Source: Laguncularia racemosa (lineage: Eukaryota; Streptophyta; Magnoliopsida; Myrtales; Combretaceae). From it: 64,000 nucleotides of DNA. The translations under genes and the position numbers were made by a program. The notes below the pieces were generated by a model, which was given only the letters and a program-made list of their open reading frames with translations, was not told the DNA's origin and did not search any database. The stretch is from NCBI GenBank assembly GCA_037954665.1, contig JBBMOL010000091.1:868001-932000 (forward strand), read 5' to 3'. This document shows positions 36,900 to 46,772 of this stretch, piece after piece (within the stretch, counting starts at the first letter, position 1; the number at the start of each line of letters is the position of its first letter).

Positions 36900-38652
36900 T
36901 GCCCCCGCAAGATGGACGGTGGTACAGTAAGTCCAATCTTGTTGATGAGGCGTTGAAATTGAGAACGAGGAAGTGGTTTTGTGAGTGCATCAGCTAGTTG
37001 ATCAGATGACGAAATATGTGAGATACGAAGAAGACCCTGTTGAACTTGTTCACAGATGAAGTGATAATCAAGAGCAACATGTTTCATTCGTGTGTGGAAG
37101 ATAGGATTGGAGCAAAGATTCATCGCCCCAACATTGTCACAGTAGATTACCGGAGGGAGGTGATGAGAAAAACTTAGTTCTTGAAGTAACGAGGAGATCC
37201 ACCGTAGTTCAGCTGCTGTAGAGGCAACTGCTCTGTATTCTGCTTCAGTGGACGAGCGGGCAACAGTGCGTTGTTTCTTGGAGCTCCATGAGATGGGATT
37301 GCTGCCGAGGTAGACAATGTAAGCACTAGTTGATGTATAGTCATCTTTGTCACCAGCCCAATCAGCGTCGGAGAAGGCATGAAGATGCTGAGCAGGCGAT
37401 TTGCGAAGAGAAATGCCATGAGTTGTGGTGCCCCGAAGATACTTGAGGAGACGTTTTGCAGCTTGCCAGTGTGTAGTAGTCGGTTGGTACATGAACTGGG
37501 ATAGTTTGTTGACAGTATAGGCAATGTCTGGGCGAGTGAGGGAGAGATATTGTAGGCTTCCGACCACATGCCGAAATTCCTTCGGATCTGTTAGAGGCGA
37601 GCCATCACGGAGAATTAATGGAGGAGAAATCGCTAGTGGTGTAGTGACTGGTTTAGCAGTAGTCATGTTTGTCCGAAGAAGAAGATCTTCAATATATTTC
37701 CGTTGATTGAGAAACAGGCCAGTGGTGGTCGGTAAGACTTCAACACTAAGAAAGTAATGGAGGAATCCCATGTCTTTGATGGAGAATCGAGCAGCCAGAG
37801 ATTGTATGCAGTTGTGGACAGCAGAGTTGGGAGTTCCAGTAATGATGATGTCGTCAACATAAACAAGGAGAAAGAGAGATGTGGTGGGTGACCGAAGGAT
37901 GAACAGAGAGGAATCTACCAGAGAGTTGTGAAAGCCAGAGTGAAGTAAGTGTTGACGGAGTTCATGATACCAAGCACAGGGAGCTTATTTAAGATCGTAG
38001 ATTGCTTTACGGAGTTTGCACACATGGTGAGGACGATCAGGATCAATGAAGCCAGGAGGTTGGGCCATATAGACTTCATCGTTGAGAGTACCTTGGAGAA
38101 AGGCATTGTTGACGTCAAGTTGATGAAGTGGCCAGGCATGGTTACTGCTAAGCTGAGGATGAGTCGGACGGTGACAGGCTTGTTTACTGGACTGAAGGTT
38201 TCAGTGTAGTCCACCCCAGGGCGTTAGTGGAATCCTTTGGCAACGAGGCGAGCTTTGTACCTGTCAAGCGAATCGTTAAGAAGAAATTTGGTTGGAAAAA
38301 TCCACTTACAACCAATGATATTGTGATGAGGGTGGGGTGCTGTGAGTTCCCACGTGCCATTGCGAATGAAGGCATTAAATTCATCAGACATAGCCGCTCG
38401 CCAATTGGAGTCTGTGAGCGCCTGAGTGATGGTGCAAGGTTTTGTGAATGAGGAAGGAGGTGGAGTTGTGGCAAGAAGATTGAGTTTGTGAATTGGTTTG
38501 TGAATGTTGTGTTTGGAGCGGGTGATAATGGTGCGAGTAGGAGCAGGTGTGGGGGAGTGGGCGTGTTGCCTGTGGGAGGGGGAAGAGTAGTAGTGGGTGG
38601 GGATGGAGAGTGAGGAGGTAACGGTGGAAGAATAGGAAGATGAAGTGAGCAC
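36740..38652 (-). pseudogene. Copia reverse transcriptase and RNase H, frameshifted
   Basis: The RT begins in the frame at 38224-38652 (NGTWELTAPHPHHNIIGCKW, YKARLVAKGF). It meets a stop at 38224-38226 and then a frame change within 37915-38214. The catalytic YVDDIIITG is at about 37850. The long frame at 36740-37771 covers the end of RT and the whole RNase H (SDADWAGD, SSTEAEYRAVAS, CDNVGAMNLCSNP, HVALDYHFICE) and LADALTKPL, then runs into the LTR with a Q/S-rich tail. RNase H residues D, E and D are present, so that domain is intact, while the RT is broken. Confidence 0.9.
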
Positions 38653-38699
38653 CAGTCTGTAGGCGTCAAGGGAGTGGTGTTGAGAGAGGGAGATTTTTG

Positions 38700-39773
38700 A
38701 AAGAGAAAGACTGATTCAACAAAACGAACATGACATGAGACATAGAGTCGACCAGTTGGAGTATGAAGACAGAGGCATGCACTCTGGGTGGAGGAATATC
38801 CCACAAACACACATGGCAGGGAGCAAGGTTCAAGCTTGTGTTTGGTGTAGGGACGTAGCCAAGGATAGCATAGGCAACCGAAGCTACGGAGCTTTGTATA
38901 GTTGGGTGTGGTTGCAAAGAGTTGGAAGGCCGAGGAGAGGTGGTGGAGTGTTGGAGTAGGGAGGCGATTGATGAGGTAGACAGTCGTGAGGAAGGCATAA
39001 GGCCAGTAGGTAAGAGGCATGGAGGCGTGGGAGAGGAGTGTAAGGTCGGTTTCAACAATGTGACGATGACGGCGTTCAGAGTATCCATTATGTTCAGGTG
39101 TATGGGGAGGAGTGGTGAGATGAGTGATGCCGTGAGTGGCCAAGTAAGGAGGAAGTGCTTGGTATTCACCACCATTGTCCGAGTAGAGAGTCTTAATGGT
39201 ACGGGTGAAGCGATTTTCAACTAAAGTCTTGAACCGTATGAAGACAGGGAGAACGTCAGATTTGCGCTTAAGAGGAAAAAGCCAGACGTATTTGGTGAAA
39301 TGATCAACGAAGATTACATAATATTTGAAGTTGTTGACTGACATAATGGGAGATGTCCATACATCTGTAAAGAGAATTTCTAGAGGAGAAGACGAGGTTA
39401 ATGTTGATGCATTGAAAGGCAACTTATGACTTTTATTACAATGACAAGAAGTACAAGTAAATGAAGATTGCTCTAATCTAGATGCAGCTAAATTCCGAGT
39501 GTGAAGGAGATGCTTGAGGATGGGCAGAGAGGGATGTCCAAGACGGTGATGCCAAGTGTGAAGAGAGGTTGCGGTGCTGGAGAAGGCCAGTAGCGGTGGA
39601 GATGTGGGGGGCCAAATATAGATGCCATCCTTAGTGCGACCTTGGAGGAGAATGTTGCCTGTGTGGAGATCCTTCACATAGAACGAGGAAGGTAAGAATT
39701 CAATGGAGGCGTGATTGGATTTGCAAAATTGAGAGACAGAAATGAGATTGCGACGCATGGATGGAATACACAA
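38700..39773 (-). pseudogene. Copia integrase
   Basis: In the frame at 38184-39773 the GAG-pre-integrase/zinc finger is HHRLGHPSLPILKHLL with CTSCHCNKSHKLPF (HHCC). The core D, D35E residues are in LFTDVWTSPI, TLYSDNGGEYQ and PEHNGYSERRHRHIVE. The domain appears unbroken to about 38700 (FVGYSSTQSACLCLHTPTGR), where the frame must change to reach RT. It inserts cDNA into the host genome. The displayed first codon at 39773 is internal; the polyprotein continues upstream into protease. Confidence 0.88.
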
Positions 39774-40150
39774 AACATTGTTTAATGTAAAGGAGTGAGA
39801 TGAAGAGGGTAGAGAAATGGAATCGGTATGAGTGATGGGAAGTCTGGAGCCATCACCAATGATGATTTCATCCGTGTCGTCATAGAGACTGTGGATAGTG
39901 AGGTTATTGAGATCTGTAGTGACATAGTGAGTGGCGCCACTGTCCAGCAGCCAGGAAGGAGGGACAGATGAGGATGCTGCGGTGTTGGCCTGCGTCTGCA
40001 GTGATGAGGGCTGCTGTGGATGAGGTTGCAGTGATGGATATGACTGTGTGGACAGGGTGAAGGGGGTGGGAGGTCTTGCATGGGGGTGTTGTTGGCGAAA
40101 TAGTGGACAATGAGCAACTACATGCCCGTGTTGTCGACACCATTGGCAAC
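39774..40150 (-). pseudogene. Copia nucleocapsid knuckle and protease
   Basis: The minus strand gives a complete CCHC knuckle, CQWCRQHGHVVAHC (about 40105-40146), then a proline-rich linker. The aspartic protease follows with the active site LLDSGATHYV (about 39930-39958) and a downstream IIIGDGS. I traced the protease frame open into the integrase frame. Competing 80-110-codon frames in the same DNA are shadows. Confidence 0.75.
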
Positions 40151-40238
40151 GGCCAAGAAAAGGGCGTGGGGGGCGAGGTGTGGCGGGGGGAAACGATCGA
40201 GGTAGGTGTTGGCGATGAGACCAGCGGGTGGGGCGTGC

Positions 40239-41003
40239 TTAGGAGGTGTGAGCTGAGGCAGGGAGAGTGGAGGTTGGGAGGGAGGTGGCGTGAAGGGCGA
40301 GTTCTTTGTTGAGGAGTTTTTCATGTAGTTCTTCAAAGGAGATAGGGGTGTCGCAGCTGTTAACTGCATCAATGACCGATTGATAAGACTCCTCTAGGCC
40401 ATCAAGGACTTTATCGATGAGGTCTTCATGATCTAAGGGTTTCCCAAGGGCTGCAAGTTCATCTGCACGGATTTTGATTGATTGCATATAGTCTGTGATC
40501 GAGTTGGAGCCTTTGTTGATGTGTTTTAGATTGTCTTTCAGCTGTTTGATGTGTCCACGGGTAGGTTTGGCATAGGTGTTGGCAAGAATTTGCCATGCTT
40601 GGAGAGAGGTGTCAACTTGAGTGATGAGAGGGACAATGTTGGAGGAGAGGGTGCCCACAAGTGCTCCGAAAAGCAGCTTGTCTTGGCGTTTCCAGGTGAC
40701 ATATGCTGGGTTTGGTGTGATGCTGTCATCTATTATGATAGTGGCCGGTGGTGGTGGGTGAGAGCTATCGATGAACTTGGATAGATCATATCCTATGAGT
40801 ATGGCTTCAATTTGGGTTTTCCATGAGAGATAGTTGGAGTTGTTAAGTTTGATAGAGTTTTGGATGGTGATCATGATGAGGGGTTGGGTTGGTTCCATGC
40901 TGTTTTGGATGATGGTTGAGGTGTCTTCTGAGGTCATGATCGTGAGGTTGATTGTAGAGGGTTTTGGTTTGATCTTAGGTGCTGTGGAGAGGCTCCGATA
41001 CAA
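40239..41003 (-). CDS. Copia gag (UBN2/DUF4219-type capsid)
   Basis: An uninterrupted 254-codon frame starts at the LTR border. The methionine at 40937 (MTSEDTSTIIQNS) is a likely start because the first one lies in the primer-binding-site leader. Typical copia gag features appear in order: SIKLNNSNYLSWKTQIEAIL, then AYVTWKRQDKLLFGALVG, then AWQILANTYAKPTRGHIKQL, and DELAALGKPLDHEDLIDKVL with LPxxY-like GLEESYQSVID. It ends at 40239 before the knuckle, which is in another frame, so gag is probably frameshifted at its C-terminus. Confidence 0.8.
   Translation of the reverse strand: MYRSLSTAPKIKPKPSTINLTIMTSEDTSTIIQNSMEPTQPLIMITIQNSIKLNNSNYLSWKTQIEAILIGYDLSKFIDSSHPPPPATIIIDDSITPNPAYVTWKRQDKLLFGALVGTLSSNIVPLITQVDTSLQAWQILANTYAKPTRGHIKQLKDNLKHINKGSNSITDYMQSIKIRADELAALGKPLDHEDLIDKVLDGLEESYQSVIDAVNSCDTPISFEELHEKLLNKELALHATSLPTSTLPASAHTS
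40991..41003 (-). other. Primer-binding site of the copia element, degenerate
   Basis: The minus strand reads TTGTATCGGAGCC directly inside the 5' LTR. It differs at two positions from the initiator-tRNA-Met complement TGGTATCAGAGCC. Confidence 0.75.
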
Positions 41004-41351
41004 TGTAAAGATAGGAAGATAATTCTTGTTTTTCCTTAATTAATTTTCTGTTGTTGTACATATATATACATGTTGATTTTGTTGTGTTACAAATCTATTG
41101 TTTTGATCTGAGTTAATCCTAATTCCTTAGCTGTTATTGGTCATGATCTATTTGTTGTTGCTGTGGTTGATCTGATCTACGGTTGCTGTTGTTAATTTGG
41201 AGTGCTGCGATTGCTGTTGTTGTGATTGATTTGGTCTACAGTTGCTGAAGTTAATCTTGATTGCTGCTGCTGCTGTTGGTGATCCGAATCTTGTGCTGCT
41301 GCAGATGTGTGTTGTTGAGTTGTTGGATTTGCTGGTTGGTGATGTTTATCA
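41004..41351 (-). repeat. 5' LTR of the copia element
   Basis: TGTAAAGATAGG...GATGTTTATCA, 348 bp, equal in length to the 3' LTR. The right flank is the target duplication CTCTT. Confidence 0.95.
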
Positions 41352-41356
41352 CTCTT

Positions 41357-42890
41357 AAAGGGTGTTTTATAGGGCTCTTAATGGTCCACAAAAAAAATAA
41401 AAAATAAAAAATTATATTTTTCAACATTAATCACACTTTATAGAAAAGTAAGTGCATGAAAAGTTAAAAATATTAAATGGCAACCTAGAATAACTCAGTG
41501 GATTAGTAGAAACTCAAGTTTACACTTTGTTGTTTTGTATAACAAGACCAGTTTTATTACTTGGATTGAATGTTTAAATCAGCATCTCATCTCTTCAGTT
41601 GCAGAAATTCCAATTTGATTGCTAATTAAAATTTTTACTCTGATTCTTGCAACTTCAACAAACTATAATCGAAATTAGAGGAACTTCGAATCTCGTTCAT
41701 ATCATAAATCTACGTTTCCTTGCTGCTGTTTACTTTCTCCATGTTGAAATCAATTTCTTTGAATATTATTCACTTTATATGTGAATTTCAGAAGCCATTT
41801 TGAATACTTGAAACATATCGGATTTTCAGACTTCGAATTAAATTAGAACTGCTTTTGCAACTGGATCCTGGTAAGCGGCCATTCAATTTCTTTCCAACTA
41901 AAATCTATACACTTAGAAAAACTTACTGGATCAACCAAAAGGTCCTTGCAAAGCCATCATTGCATGCTCTTGGAGGCCTTTTTTGTCATTGTATCTTACC
42001 CCCTCAATCAAATTCACTTGAAAAACAATAGGAACTCAAATTTTGTGGAATCCCATTCCACCTAATGTAGTTTTTGTCTATTATTAGATGAACTCCCGAT
42101 GATATTGTAGAACTCATTTATATCTTTGACTTTGGAATAGAAACATACTCGTATATGTGGATTTTCAGATGTAACTTTCTACATGAAGTGTATGTATCAC
42201 TAGCATATACACAAGAAAATCCTGTCCATTCAGTCTATCTATATCTCCAGAAGCTGAAGAAGACACATGAAGATGACCATAATTTCGATATTATCCCATA
42301 ATTAAAACCTGTGTTTTGATTGGAAATTTAATGGATGGACATCCAGACATGACCATAATTCAGATTGGTTTAATTGATCATAGGCATATGACTCTTGAAT
42401 TCTTTGGCGAGGAGAATTATTCAAGAATATGGAAACATCCTCTCAGGAAAATAACAGATTTTGCTAGGAGGGTATTGAGCTGGGGTCTTGATTAGGAATT
42501 GATGCTGAATCACGAAAGTCACCAGCTTAGATGACTCTTTTCTTGGTTATTGAGAATGGTCTCCACTTCTCTCAAGACTGAAATGATTAAAGCTGCCCGG
42601 TAAGACTACATCCATCTTCTGGATGCTGGGGTTTTTTACAACGGCTACCGCAGTTTTGGAATTGACTTTTATAGGCTAATCAAATAAGCTAATCAAGCAT
42701 GACTTGCACTTGCTATAGACTACTGAGAATAGAGTAAATTGCATGTAGCACTGTATCGAATCACATAGTTTTGCACTGATAAGAATGTAGAAATAAGGAA
42801 TGTTGTTATTCGTTCGAGGATGAATAAATAGGTTGCAAAAGGCAAGTTGAGGAACCTCAAGAGCAGAGATAGTATGAATCTGCCTTTAAG
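41357..42890 (+). repeat. Paralogous block B copy 2 and U1 upstream region
   Basis: 41595-41750 parallels 48690-48870 (CTTGCTGCTRTTTAC, CTCCATGTT), 41745-41980 parallels 34355-34590, and 42540-42890 parallels 48015-48370 (GAATGGTCTCCACTTCTCT, CTACATCCATCTTYTRRATG). Between these lies sequence with no recognised gene. It is the unit 1 copy of the upstream flank of the first U1 gene. Confidence 0.65.
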
Positions 42891-42891
42891 A

Positions 42892-42941
42892 GTCCCACAT
42901 AGAAAAACAAAGAGTGAGAATAACAAAGACAAGCAATAAGT
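42892..42941 (+). promoter_or_regulatory. Plant snRNA promoter of U1 copy 1 (USE and TATA-like)
   Basis: GTCCCACATAG at 42892-42902 matches the plant USE RTCCCACATCG at all but one position and lies 74 bases upstream of the U1 start. A weak TATA-like CAATAAG lies near -31. A USE-to-TATA gap of about 32-34 bases is the plant Pol II snRNA spacing. Confidence 0.75.
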
Positions 42942-42965
42942 TGAAGCTTCGTACAACAGAGCAAC

Positions 42966-43128
42966 ATACTTACCTGGACGGGGTCAATGGGTGACCAAGA
43001 AGGTCCATGGCCTAGGTTGGTGATCTCCATTGCACTTGGGAGGGGTGCCCGCCTAAGGTCTGTCCATAGAGGCAGAGCCTACGTCATAATTTGTGGCAGC
43101 GGGGGCTTGCGTTCGCGCAGCCCCTACC
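42966..43128 (+). ncRNA. U1: U1 spliceosomal snRNA, unit 1
   Basis: The gene starts ATACTTACCTGGACGGGG, whose ACTTACCTG pairs with pre-mRNA 5' splice sites. Conserved landmarks follow in order: stem-loop I text (GATCAAGAAGG here GACCAAGAAGG), TCCATTGCACTTGGGAGG, the Sm-binding site CATAATTTGTGGC, and the 3' stem-loop GGGGCTTGCGTTCGCGCAGCCCC. At the end CA-ATTAT-AGTCCAA (43129-43142) is a perfect plant 3' box. Length, promoter and 3' box all look functional. Product: the RNA of U1 snRNP, defining 5' splice sites in the nucleus. Confidence 0.95.
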
Positions 43129-43142
43129 CAATTATAGTCCAA
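43129..43142 (+). terminator. Plant snRNA 3' box of U1 copy 1
   Basis: CA, five bases, AGTCCAA. It fits CA-N3-10-AGTNNAA, the 3'-end formation signal of plant Pol II snRNA genes. Confidence 0.8.
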
Positions 43143-43214
43143 TCGTTGTTACCCACTTCTGGGTTTTCTAGACATGGTAAACTAAATTAGATGGAATAAA
43201 TGATGAATCTATGA

Positions 43215-43266
43215 TAGCTTGCGGTCTAGGTGATGCACTGCAGACTTGGCTTGGTGCATCCCACCA
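43215..43266 (+). pseudogene. 3' remnant of a U2 snRNA gene, unit 1
   Basis: AGCTTGC, then GATGCACTGCAGACTTGGCTTGGTGCATCCCACC follows the 3' half of U2 (AGCTTGCTACTGGGG...GCACTATTGCCAGGGCCTGGCGCACCCCACC) with gaps. A CA-N6-AGTTCAC 3'-box-like end follows. The 5' half with the branch-point-pairing region is missing. It matches the better-preserved remnant at 48971-49060 in unit 2. Confidence 0.6.
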
Positions 43267-43930
43267 AACATTAGTTCACTTTTTATTGAGTGGCTTAACT
43301 TGTAATTTACGTTGTGTTGATTCTTGTCACAGATAAATAATTACCAGTCTTGTTAGGATAATCTTCAAATTAGCATGGGTATTAGAGGCTTTAATGCTGA
43401 CATTTTCGCTTTTCTCTCCTCGTAGATACCTTAAGGCAGAGATTCCTGAATAAATGAGCACCATGATTTTTGCAAGGCATTTGAACCTTGCATATTGATA
43501 GCTTAATCTGTGCACAATAATCATCTTTAATGGCTTGAAGGCTAAATGAATATGAAGGGAAACATCCAACATTCAATTTAAGAAGAATTATGCTGTTACA
43601 GAGAACTCATCTTCTTCTTCCTTTCTCCAGTTTCCCCATCTTCAAATGAATATCCCTTAAGATACATATTTTCTGGTTTCTCCCTCTTATATGTGTCTCA
43701 CCTTTCCTTGGATCAAATCCTTCGTTTGCCATTGACTATAATTGAAGAGCTTCTACTTTTAAGCAGTTACTTAAGGATGGCTAAAGCAGCATATCGAATT
43801 TACTTAGTTTTACATAGAAGAGGACATAATCATAACAACAGTTTTATTTATTACAGGATGAATAGAAAGGATCTGAAAGGCTAGATAGGAACCTCAAGAA
43901 TGGACATATTCTTGGGGTGTCAAGTTGTTC
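43267..43930 (+). repeat. Inter-U1 spacer of unit 1 (paralogous to 49085-49765)
   Basis: ATCTTCAAATTAGC, GGCAGAG(A/C)TTCC, GGGAAACATC and TGACTATAATTGAAGAGCTTCTACTT occur in both units in the same order. No gene is seen; overlapping short frames are not conserved in phase. Confidence 0.75.
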
Positions 43931-44010
43931 GTGAGAGTCCAATATGGCGAAAGATAGATAAAAAATTTAGAGTACAAGCATCAAGGTGAAAGTTTATACT
44001 CCTGAGCAAC

Positions 44011-44175
44011 GTATTTAATTGGACTGGGTCAATGGGTGATCAGGAAGGCCTATGGCCTAAGCTGGCAACCTCCATATCGCTTTGGAGGAGCACCAGCCCG
44101 AGGTCTGCCCAAAGCTCAGTGGCAGAGCCTACGTCATAATTTGTGGCTTGGGGGCTTGCTTTCGTGCAGCCCCTA
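44011..44175 (+). ncRNA. U1-like snRNA with altered 5' end, unit 1 (variant or pseudogene)
   Basis: It aligns with U1 over its whole length, keeping GGGTCAATGGGTGATCAGGAAGGCC, the Sm site CATAATTTGTGGC and the 3' hairpin GGGGCTTGCTTTCGTGCAGCCCC. The first 11 bases read GTATTTAATTG instead of ATACTTACCTG, so the 5'-splice-site-pairing sequence is changed at several positions. Its promoter is weak: GTCCAATATGG at 43936-43946 is a poor USE and no TATA-like motif lies at -30. No good 3' box is seen. It is probably a pseudogene, though a variant U1 cannot be excluded. It ends about 25 bp before the USE of the following U2 gene. Confidence 0.8.
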
Positions 44176-44199
44176 CAAATTATTTTGCTGCGCTCATAA

Positions 44200-44252
44200 G
44201 TCCCACATGGAAGAGGGAGGAGAAAAGGAGCAAGGAAGTGGCATTGAAAAGA
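44200..44252 (+). promoter_or_regulatory. Plant snRNA promoter of U2 copy 1
   Basis: USE GTCCCACATGG at 44200-44210 (one mismatch) and TATA-position motif TGAAAAGA at 44245-44252, separated by 34 bases as expected for Pol II transcription in plants. The same TGAAAAGACAGGTTC block is conserved in U2 copy 2, so the non-canonical TATA is shared. Confidence 0.8.
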
Positions 44253-44275
44253 CAGGTTCAACAACATTGGCACTC

Positions 44276-44471
44276 ATACCTTTCTCGGCCTTTTGGCTAA
44301 GATCAAGTGTAGTATCTGTTCTTATCAGTTTAATATCTGATACGTGGGTCATCGGCCCACATGATATTAAATTAATTTTTTTAGGGGGAAAGCTCGCAAC
44401 AGTAGCTTGCTACTGGGGCTTTCGGGCGTCGCCTCGGTGTTGCACTATTGCCAGGGCCTGGCGCACCCCAC
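44276..44471 (+). ncRNA. U2: U2 spliceosomal snRNA, unit 1
   Basis: It starts ATACCTTTCTCGGCC and contains GTGTAGTATCTGTTC, whose GTAGTA pairs with the intron branch point. The 5' 72 bases are identical to copy 2. An Sm-type AATTTTTTT follows stem IIb, and the 3' stem-loops (AGCTTGCTACTGGGGCTTTCGGG..., GCACTATTGCCAGGGCCTGGCGCACC) resemble plant U2, though a few stem positions differ. The total of about 196 nt is the normal plant length. It forms the core RNA of U2 snRNP. Confidence 0.94.
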
Positions 44472-44486
44472 CAAATCTCAGTCAAA
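44472..44486 (+). terminator. Plant snRNA 3' box of U2 copy 1
   Basis: CA, six bases, AGTCAAA. It fits CA-N3-10-AGTNNAA. Confidence 0.75.
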
Positions 44487-46124
44487 TATGATAAGCTGCT
44501 TCCATGCCTTCTTTTTCTAGCGTGTCTGATGTGTTAATTCCTCTCTGCTTTTGTCTTTTTCTTCACAAGCCCCCTTACCTGCATAGGGTTTAGCGTTTAA
44601 ATGCTTATAATACGTAGTTCAAGATTTACTAAAGTGTCTGAATTTAATTTCCATTTAAACCCTAAACCTGTCACATCTTTAGTGGTTTAATTAAATTACT
44701 TAAATTTGTATTTAAGCTTGTTAATGAACCTGAGTTCTAGCACGGATTCGATTTCTGATCACACTCAAGACTAAACTTTGAATGGTGCAGAAAATGAAAG
44801 AACATTGATTGAAGGTGTTTTCCACTTCCAAAGATTTCAGTATGAGGAGGCGGACTAGTCAAATATGGGATGGATCATCACATTCATTCTAATTCAACTG
44901 GAAACTAGCAAAAGGGGAAAAGCATATAAATAATGGTATTTGTGTCAATAAATGTATTCAGTTTGAAATTGAAATTGATTCAAAAATTCAAAGCTGAAGC
45001 TCTACTTGAATTCGATTGAGTTTTGAGTTCAAACTCAAGTCAAAGTGATATATAACAAGCTCTATGAACTCAATTAAACTTGTTTGTGACTTGTTTTACT
45101 TAAAAAAATATCTTTCTTTCAATAAAATTGTTATTGATGGCTAAACTTGAATTCCAATACATAATTTCCATTTAAGCTTTTGATTAGGTTCGTGTGTTCG
45201 TCAAGTGAAAGAGCTTGACTCAATAAATTACTTAAAGCTCAAAGTGAATTCCACTTAAATAAAAAATTATAATTTTTGAGCCTCTACTTTATCAAGGATT
45301 TGCATCGAATGCAAATAGAGAAAACTTTAGGTCTATGCAAGGGAAACGAGAAGAGATTAATTTCAGTTACTACCTACTACACCGTTCATATTGTGTTTGG
45401 TTTTGTGAGGTACTTTTCATGGAAATCGCATGCTTTAATTTACGGTTCATATGAAAAAACAGTCGGTGATTTCTTAAAAACCTGTCAAGCCTTGCCCCAA
45501 GCAAGAAGGAAGTGCTCCTCTCAACTAGAAACATTAATAAATTAGTTCAACACTGAGCGTATAATGTTTTTGTGCAATTATTCTTTTATTTTTTGACCTG
45601 GGTTTTTGAATTTTCCATTAACTAAATTCTTGTTCATGTAGAATCCTTGTAACCTTAAACCAGGTGCGCACATAAATGGGTGTCAAATTGTAACCTTGAA
45701 CATAATGTTGAGCCGACTGCCGAGGATTTAGCTACCTAGTTTTACGTTTTAATTCAAGTGGCTGTAGTCATATTTAAGCTTGTTAATGGACATGCAGAAT
45801 AGCAGCGAGGATTCTGTATCTGACCTTCCTTGCTCGCTCAACTAAAGATATTTCGAATTTAGTTATCCACTGTTTGCCCTTCCATTTTTTAGGAAAATTT
45901 GAATTTATATTTCGAATTTTCTTTCCTTGTTATAATCACTAAGAGAGGAAGAATAATGACACTAATTTTTAAATTTTCATTGTTTTAGCAGTTGGTATCT
46001 ACTATATGACATGATTCATTTTTCCCCTGCACTTGTCCACGGGTTCTCTTATGAGTTAATAGGCTTTGGGCCAAGGGATTTACTTCTTCTCCAGGTCCTG
46101 TTTTGGATTGAACTAGCACCAGGG
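44487..46124 (+). repeat. Spacer between U2 and the U6 pseudogene, unit 1, with paralogous block D
   Basis: 45350-45535 (TACTACCTACTACACCG..., CATGGAAATCGCATGCTTTAATT, GGTGATTTCTTAAAAACC...GAAGTGCTCC) matches 51295-51460 and 55195-55385. The 89-codon frame over it is not conserved in the other copies, so I do not call a gene. The remainder is AT-rich. Confidence 0.6.
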
Positions 46125-46690
46125 CCATACGGTTATCTATGCAGAGTTTGCAAGCTTTTATGAGTTACACTTATATTCGTGCTTATGATGTAACCTGATT
46201 GGCTATGAATGATGTCAACCATAGCAGAGGAGGCATGCAACTTAATCAGAATCTGAAATGGAACTTTGCTGCAGAAGGCAGCATACTCAGATTCTTCTCG
46301 CGGCAGTTCTTGTAAAAGGATGTCACAATCAAACATGGTTTACAATCTTTGCTCAGGGTTTACAGGCATCTTAAAGTTCTTAGACTATAGTCCATAATGC
46401 TGCATTTACAATGTTCGAACAAATGAAATTATTTGGAGAATTAAGAGGCTGTAATCTCAAATGCTTAAGGTTACCTCCCATTATTCCAATTGTAACCATA
46501 TTTTAATGTTTTTCTATTCCCTTAATATTCCTCAATATACAATAGCCTGAGTTAGATGGATCCCTAGAGTCTAGAAATGTAGCTTATTATAACTAATGTA
46601 GACTTAAACTCGAATCTGGCTTAGATATTGGTCCTTTACATAGATCGATGTATGGTGTCCTTTACTTCAAATGTTAGGGGCAGAAAGCAT
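46125..46690 (+). repeat. Paralogous block C, copy 2
   Basis: It matches 35610-36240 in order. The minus-strand frame at 46133-46336 (FCSKVPFQILIKLHASSAMVD) has a recognisable counterpart in copy 1 (FKILIKLHSSSAVVDVV) interrupted by stops, so it may be another decayed antisense exon. Confidence 0.75.
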
Positions 46691-46696
46691 ATGACT

Positions 46697-46772
46697 GTCA
46701 TGTTGGAGACACCTGATAAAATTGTAACAATATAGAGAAGACCAACGAATAGTCTATTTTTTTTTTTTTTTT
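46697..46772 (+). pseudogene. U6 snRNA pseudogene, unit 1
   Basis: GTCATGTTGGAGACACCTGATAAAATTGTAACAATATAGAGAAGA follows the U6 5' half with many changes. The ACAGAGA box reads ATAGAGA and the AGC/catalytic region and 3' half are lost, replaced by ACCAACGAATAG before a T-run (46757-46772). The downstream text (AAGCAATTAGCTTCTACTT) matches that after the intact U6 at 51558. The upstream USE is not recognisable. Confidence 0.8.

Larger units (their letters stand above)
36552..41351 (-). mobile_element. Ty1/copia LTR retrotransposon, structurally complete, few coding lesions
   Basis: A 4800-bp element with two 348-bp LTRs (36552-36899, 41004-41351) that differ at about 8 positions by eye (about 2.3%). 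It has perfect 5-bp target duplications, CTCTT, at 36547-36551 and 41352-41356. On the minus strand the order is gag, protease, integrase, RT, RNase H, the copia order. Size, short LTRs and the RT/RH text suggest the Ale/Retrofit lineage (inference). It split the snRNA-array duplication. A stop and frameshifts in pol mean this copy is not autonomous. Confidence 0.95.

Noticed and set aside
38227..40784. Several plus-strand frames over the copia element
   Set aside because: They are antisense to well-supported gag and integrase domains.
42987..43190. 67-codon plus-strand frame
   Set aside because: It lies within the U1 snRNA gene.
44036..44491. 151-codon plus-strand frame
   Set aside because: It runs through the U1-like RNA and the whole U2 gene; the DNA is explained by structural RNAs.
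45276..45545. 89-codon plus-strand frame over block D
   Set aside because: The two paralogous copies do not keep the frame, so selection on a protein is not supported.
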